The notes below the pieces were generated by a model. That model was given only the letters and a program-made list of their open reading frames with translations, made no database searches and was not told where the DNA came from. A DNA stretch of 7,801 nt from assembly GCA_016204905.1 (NCBI GenBank), contig JACQJU010000080.1, positions 1 to 7,801 on the forward strand. Reading direction: 5' to 3'. A program made the position numbers and the translations under genes. This stretch comes from Candidatus Gottesmanbacteria bacterium. Lineage in GTDB: Bacteria > Patescibacteriota > Microgenomatia > 2-02-FULL-39-11. This document shows positions 4,925 through 7,801 of this stretch, piece by piece. Each line of letters starts with the position of its first letter. Within the stretch, counting starts at the first letter, position 1.

Positions 4925-6640
4925 CTATCTCCTTTCTATATTATACAATGGGCCGACTATTTGGATATTGGCTGGAGCCCGAAGATTGAAGTAATTTTTA
5001 AATTCTCCCCCATCGAATGTGTTTCCTCCGGCATCACCATCTACATTCACAGTAGTTGTTCGACCGCTGCCAAAATCAGCGCTGATTGTAATATTGGAGA
5101 TATTATTATAAGGATTACCACCTCGATTTTTCAGTTCCTGTTTGGCTCTATCTTTATCCCAAGTATCAGTACCAGCAGGATTGGGTTTATCTGTCTGGTA
5201 GAGATGCTCAGCTGTGCCGGAGTCAATTTTCACCAACATAAGTATATTGACTATATCGGCAAATTCTTCTCCTTTAAGCCAAGCGGTTTTATTGTATTCG
5301 GAGCGAGAACCCCAATCGCAATAAAACCAGGGGGACTCTTTGTCGAAGGAATTGTTGGTCAAGTCAGAAAAACTACTGACGCTGCCTTGAGTATCGGTGG
5401 CATTTTTAGTCCAAGAAGTGGAGTTCCATCCTATCGATCCGGAATCAAAGACGTACCCGCCATGAGTGGAGGAATACCAGGCTTTGATGGGTTTACCTCC
5501 CTGGACCATCACTTTGCCAGAAGTGTCATTGACGGCTTGTTCCCAGGCACCGCCTTTGGGATCGGGTTTGAATACTTGGCAACTTTCGGTGGCACAAATA
5601 GGACCAGAGCCATTGTTAGTATAAGCTAGCGCATAGGAGCGGGCGGCGATGGCTTGAGCTTTGAGCACTTCCGACGGCCAATCTCCGGGCACTTCGTAGA
5701 TCCTTTTGACATAATCTTCCAGATTGAAAGTGCCGTGACCTTCAACATTTATCTGGATATTGACATCAAAATTTTGGAAATCATCAAAATTATAGTAGGA
5801 ACGTAAAATAGCATCGAATCCCTGTCCTTGCTTGGCTCTGCCATAGGCACCCCACTGATTTAGTCCCACGCGATTAGGCACGCCATAGGTAAAAGCGGCA
5901 AATCGCGGTGAAAAGCCAGGGTCACGGCCATTGGTCAGATCACTATCACATCTTCCCAGAGATGAGGCTGAACGGGAAATATGTAATGAGGAGAGACGTT
6001 GGGCTAATATATTTTGTTGTCTGGCTGTAAGAGTGGCAATTTGGGAAGATAGATTGGACTGATAGGCTTTGGCACCTTTTATTTCTTGGTCTAAAAAGGA
6101 GGCTTGTTTATCTGTTTCTGCTTTGATAGCTACCAAGCGTGATTTTTCACTTTCGAGTATCCTTTTTTTCTCTTCTAAATCGGTGATATAAAGAACTATT
6201 TTGACGATAGTATCGCGGTCGGTGTTGACTACTTTTTTCTGGTAGCCAAATTCTCTGATGGAAAGATCGAGATTTTTGCCTAAAAGAAGCTGTAAAAGAA
6301 AGGGGCCATAGTGAAGACTGTTTTTGTAGTAGTTACGCACTTTTTTCTCCAGGACTTCTTGTTGGGCAGCAAGTATACTGGCACCTTCATCGAGTTCTTT
6401 TCCCCTCTTGATTACTTCTTTTTCGATCGTTATGGTGCGGTTTTTGATAGCGTCCAATTGGCTTTTTAATTTATTTAAATCTTTCTCCAGAGGAGTGGTG
6501 GCGGCGATGGATTGTTGAAGGGCGCGTTTGAGATCTCCTAATTGTTTTTCGATATCAGAGAGCTCATCGGCATGGATGGGAGAAGTAAAAAGTAAAAAGT
6601 AAAAAGTAAAAAGGGTAATTGATAGGAATATTTTTCGCAT
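4925..6640 (-). CDS. Secreted coiled-coil protein with SpoIID/LytB domain
   Basis: 571 residues. A signal peptide (1-24, ending in IHA) is followed by long coiled coils (about 25-108 and 152-218) around a hydrophobic stretch, YYKNSLHYGPFLLQLLLG (104-121). That layout resembles the EnvC/PcsB/CwlO-type regulators which in other bacteria dock with FtsEX. The C-terminal half is an SpoIID/LytB domain, a peptidoglycan glycan-strand-cleaving fold: VGLNQWGAYGRAKQG (258-272), then LEDYVKRIYEVPGDWPSE (307-324) with the candidate catalytic Glu316, LKAQAIAARSYALAY (326-340), CATESCQVF and YSSTHGGY (389-396). The usual GWGHGVG motif reads YGVPNRVG. It probably remodels the cell wall at division. The start is ATG at 6640; no Shine-Dalgarno is seen. 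Its signal peptide is encoded partly by a heptad repeat. Confidence 0.88.
   Translation of the reverse strand: MRKIFLSITLFTFYFLLFTSPIHADELSDIEKQLGDLKRALQQSIAATTPLEKDLNKLKSQLDAIKNRTITIEKEVIKRGKELDEGASILAAQQEVLEKKVRNYYKNSLHYGPFLLQLLLGKNLDLSIREFGYQKKVVNTDRDTIVKIVLYITDLEEKKRILESEKSRLVAIKAETDKQASFLDQEIKGAKAYQSNLSSQIATLTARQQNILAQRLSSLHISRSASSLGRCDSDLTNGRDPGFSPRFAAFTYGVPNRVGLNQWGAYGRAKQGQGFDAILRSYYNFDDFQNFDVNIQINVEGHGTFNLEDYVKRIYEVPGDWPSEVLKAQAIAARSYALAYTNNGSGPICATESCQVFKPDPKGGAWEQAVNDTSGKVMVQGGKPIKAWYSSTHGGYVFDSGSIGWNSTSWTKNATDTQGSVSSFSDLTNNSFDKESPWFYCDWGSRSEYNKTAWLKGEEFADIVNILMLVKIDSGTAEHLYQTDKPNPAGTDTWDKDRAKQELKNRGGNPYNNISNITISADFGSGRTTTVNVDGDAGGNTFDGGEFKNYFNLRAPANIQIVGPLYNIERR
6584..6611. repeat. 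AGTAAAA x4 tandem repeat inside a signal-peptide coding region
   Basis: Four perfect tandem copies of AGTAAAA (TTTTACT on the coding strand) encode residues 10-19 (LFTFYFLLFT) of the SpoIID-domain protein, the hydrophobic core of its signal peptide. Because 7 is not a multiple of 3, gain or loss of one copy would shift the frame. Confidence 0.9.
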
Positions 6641-6660
6641 ATTGATAATGGGATAAGATC

Positions 6661-6669
6661 ATTATATCA
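6661..6669 (-). promoter_or_regulatory. Extended -10 promoter for the SpoIID-domain gene
   Basis: TGA-TATAAT on the minus strand has a perfect -10 at 6666-6661 with a TGn extension. It ends 20 nt before the ATG at 6640, which predicts a leader of roughly 13 nt without a Shine-Dalgarno. The -35 region is poor. Confidence 0.5.
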
Positions 6670-6672
6670 AAA

Positions 6673-6701
6673 TTGCTTCGGTACTATCATTTTGCTACAC
6701 T
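6673..6701 (+). promoter_or_regulatory. Promoter for the pilin-like gene, abutting its ATG
   Basis: TTGCTT (6673-6678), a 17-bp spacer, then TACACT (6696-6701) with a TGC extension. The -10 ends 7 nt before the ATG at 6709, so transcription should begin at the start codon and give a leaderless mRNA. This also argues against the upstream in-frame TTG at 6673 as a start, since it lies within the -35 element. Confidence 0.6.
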
Positions 6702-6708
6702 GGATTTA

Positions 6709-7215
6709 ATGCCTTTTTCAGCGTTCAGTTTTCAGCGTTCAGCGTTCAGTTTATTGGTTACTTTATTTTTAATATTTGCATTCCCAATTTCTTTTGCCCT
6801 GGCTCAAAGTCCAACTGAGAGTATAACTGGTTCTCCAACATGTGATCTTTGTGGTTGGTGTGCTGGGGGAGAAAAACCGGGTAGCTGGGAGGCTTGCCAA
6901 GCATGTATATATACTGAGGACGGGAGTATAGAGCCGGGAGCATATTGGACGGTAGCGGGATGTTTATCGACCAAGCCGGAAATGTTTGTCAAATCGGTAC
7001 TGAATGTAGTTTTTGCTGTTTCTGGAGGGCTGGCTTTCTTGGCATTTATTGGCGGAAGCGCCCTGGTACTAACCTCATCTGGCAACCCGGAAAAACTCAA
7101 TAATGGAAAAAGCATCGTGATCTCCTCTATATTGGGACTTCTATTGATTATCTTTTCAGTCTTCATCTTAAGATTTGTTGGTGTGGATATATTACGGATT
7201 CCAGGGTTTGGGTGA
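6709..7215 (+). CDS. Pilin-like (TrbC/VirB2-like) Cys-rich membrane protein
   Basis: 168 residues from the ATG at 6709. A signal peptide with cleavage likely after ALA32 is followed by an extracytoplasmic Cys-rich segment, CDLCGWC (45-51), CQAC (63-66) and C85. Then come two membrane helices (about 97-120 and 135-158) joined by a short loop TSSGNPEKLNNGK, and a C-terminal VDILRIPGFG. The two-helix part with Gly-rich first helix and the (G/S)xPEKLxxGK loop resembles TrbC/VirB2-type pilins of conjugation and type IV secretion, a pattern common in CPR genomes. Its role here is inferred; no secretion genes are in the window. The six Cys suggest disulfides or metal binding. The stop TGA lies 4 nt before the next ATG. 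Codons 3-15 fall in a heptad repeat. Confidence 0.78.
   Translation: MPFSAFSFQRSAFSLLVTLFLIFAFPISFALAQSPTESITGSPTCDLCGWCAGGEKPGSWEACQACIYTEDGSIEPGAYWTVAGCLSTKPEMFVKSVLNVVFAVSGGLAFLAFIGGSALVLTSSGNPEKLNNGKSIVISSILGLLLIIFSVFILRFVGVDILRIPGFG
6717..6751. repeat. TTCAGCG/TTCAGTT heptad repeat x5 in signal-peptide coding region
   Basis: Five consecutive heptads: TTCAGCG, TTCAGTT, TTCAGCG, TTCAGCG, TTCAGTT. They begin 8 nt inside the pilin-like gene and encode FSAFSFQRSAFS at the head of its signal peptide. A one-copy change would shift the frame. Confidence 0.9.
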
Positions 7216-7219
7216 GAAA

Positions 7220-7660
7220 ATGAAAAATATTACTCTAGAAGAAGAAAATATTCCTTATAAAACTAAAATGGGAAAGATCCCTGGAACAAGTTATCAAGAC
7301 GTATTTAAAAGATCAATGGAGATTTATACTCAAATTAAAGGAAAGTCGAAACGCAAACCATATATACGATCTGCTTATTTTGGTAAACAAAAAGTATTTT
7401 TTGATTATTTCTGGATACATCTATGGCATAAAGGGGGATATAAAGAAAGAGTCAGACGCTTGAAATACTTCGAGGCGGCTATTGAAGTCTTGAAACATTC
7501 TAAAAATAAACCAACTTCCAAGTTCAACCCAAATAAACTATCTGAAACTCTCCATAGATTTACCGGTCCGACAGAAGATAACGAGCTTTTTTATGTGCAA
7601 GTGAAGGAGCATGTTCCTTCAGGAAAGAAATTTTTTATGTCTTGTTTTCCGGCAAAATAA
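7220..7660 (+). CDS. Unknown 146-residue soluble protein, possibly RelE/BECR-like
   Basis: 146 residues from the ATG at 7220 (MKNITLEEENIPYKT), basic, no signal peptide or membrane segment. I cannot assign it with confidence. Notable pieces are a basic middle (KGKSKRKPYIRSAYFGKQ), RRLKYFEAAIEVLKHSKN (about 80-97), and a C-terminal LSETLHRFTG...ELFYVQVKEH...GKKFFMSCFPAK. The beta-rich end recalls RelE/barnase-EndoU-colicin-type (BECR) ribonuclease-fold proteins, but this is a weak resemblance. The start is fixed by GGTGA 4 nt upstream, the same spacing as for the gene after smpB; an in-frame ATG at 7175 lies inside the preceding gene and is less likely. It begins 4 nt after the pilin-like gene, so the two are cotranscribed. 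Confidence 0.75.
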   Translation: MKNITLEEENIPYKTKMGKIPGTSYQDVFKRSMEIYTQIKGKSKRKPYIRSAYFGKQKVFFDYFWIHLWHKGGYKERVRRLKYFEAAIEVLKHSKNKPTSKFNPNKLSETLHRFTGPTEDNELFYVQVKEHVPSGKKFFMSCFPAK

Positions 7661-7702
7661 AATCCTCCGCCATGTGGAGTATATAAACTCCGGCCGAGGA
7701 TT
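7661..7702 (-). terminator. Long imperfect hairpin, terminator-like on the minus strand
   Basis: The hairpin starts directly after the stop of the 146-residue gene. AATCCTC (7661-7667) pairs with GAGGATT (7696-7702), GCC with GGC, and GGAGT (7676-7680) with ACTCC (7687-7691), giving 15 bp with one C-C mismatch, an ATGT bulge and an ATATAA loop. On the minus strand it is followed by TTATTTT, as in an intrinsic terminator. On the plus strand there is no T-run, so it would be a weak terminator or an mRNA 3'-end stabiliser for the pilin-like operon. Confidence 0.6.
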
Positions 7703-7708
7703 AGTTCT

Positions 7709-7737
7709 ATAATAAAATAAATATGTTTTATTGTCAA
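7709..7737 (-). promoter_or_regulatory. Near-consensus minus-strand promoter facing the hairpin
   Basis: A perfect TTGACA (7737-7732), a 17-bp spacer and TATTAT (7714-7709) form the strongest -35/-10 pair in the window. The predicted start (about 7702) is the first base of the hairpin stem at 7702-7661. No gene follows on that strand. The plus strand carries an overlapping TATAAT at 7708-7713 without a good -35. Confidence 0.6.
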
Positions 7738-7739
7738 GC

Positions 7740-7801
7740 TTCGATACCATCGAACTACCAATTTACCCGAGGTGTGAAGCTATATCACCTCGGAGGTGTG
7801 A
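7740..7801. promoter_or_regulatory. Hairpins and direct repeat at right edge, probable leader or operator region
   Basis: This stretch has no ORF. It holds TTCGAT/ATCGAA (7740-7754, 3-nt loop), an 8-bp perfect inverted repeat CCGAGGTG/CACCTCGG (7767-7774 and 7786-7793), and two direct copies of GAGGTGTGA (7769-7777 and 7793-7801). GGAGGTG at 7792-7798 is a good Shine-Dalgarno for a plus-strand gene starting just beyond the window, and the second hairpin overlaps its first two bases. Either a 5' leader or an operator is possible. Confidence 0.4.

Noticed and set aside
4961..5629. 222-codon open frame on the plus strand
   Set aside because: It is antisense to the well-supported SpoIID-domain gene, has no ribosome-binding site, and its translation shows no coherent domain.
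6584..6751. CRISPR-like array in the repeat-rich divergent region
   Set aside because: Repeats are 7 bp long and directly adjacent, with no spacers.
6804..7166. 120-codon open frame on the minus strand
   Set aside because: Antisense to the pilin-like gene, whose signal peptide, Cys motifs and membrane helices are convincing.
7213..7220. Recoding of TGA (as Gly in some CPR lineages)
   Set aside because: Reading through would add only a short tail before TAA, the protein ends naturally in IPGFG, and the next gene starts 4 nt later. TGA appears to be a stop here.

Overview
The window looks like a chromosomal segment of a small-genome, AT-rich bacterium of the Candidate Phyla Radiation (Patescibacteria), perhaps of the Microgenomates side. 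This is an inference from gene content. The clues are a pilin-like Cys-rich membrane protein ending in IPGFG, an SpoIID-domain protein carried on a long coiled coil, a bacterial PH-domain membrane protein next to a degenerate PP2C/beta-propeller protein, tRNAs without an encoded CCA end, and several genes with no visible Shine-Dalgarno sequence. TAA, TAG and TGA all appear to act as stops. No ribosomal RNA or marker gene is present, so the lineage is not fixed.

Layout. Positions 1-143 hold two tandem serine tRNA genes on the minus strand, the second cut by the window edge; one has anticodon GCT, the other the very unusual ACT. Positions 241-909 (minus) encode a ComF-type phosphoribosyltransferase. 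It is divergent from the tmRNA gene ssrA (942-1345, plus), and a perfect palindromic promoter region serves both. The tmRNA appears to encode a long tag of about 33 residues. A bidirectional terminator separates it from a minus-strand operon of five genes read from 4786 down to 1379: a PH-domain membrane protein, a 76-residue membrane protein, a 608-residue PP2C-like/coiled-coil/beta-propeller protein, SmpB, and a 76-residue protein of unknown function. Thus both components of trans-translation (ssrA and smpB) lie within about 1.1 kb and converge.

The right third holds a 571-residue secreted coiled-coil plus SpoIID/LytB cell-wall protein (6640-4925, minus). It is divergent from a two-gene plus-strand unit: a signal-peptide-bearing, Cys-rich, pilin-like (TrbC/VirB2-like) membrane protein and a 146-residue protein of uncertain function. 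The window ends with a long hairpin preceded on the minus strand by a near-consensus promoter, then a further hairpin/direct-repeat region that probably is the leader of a gene beyond the right edge.

The points most worth a second look are the long tmRNA tag, the Ser-ACT tRNA, heptanucleotide tandem repeats (pattern nTTYAnn) at three places, two of them coding for signal peptides, apparently leaderless genes with promoters abutting the start codon, and the promoter-plus-hairpin unit near 7660-7737 that could make a very short RNA.
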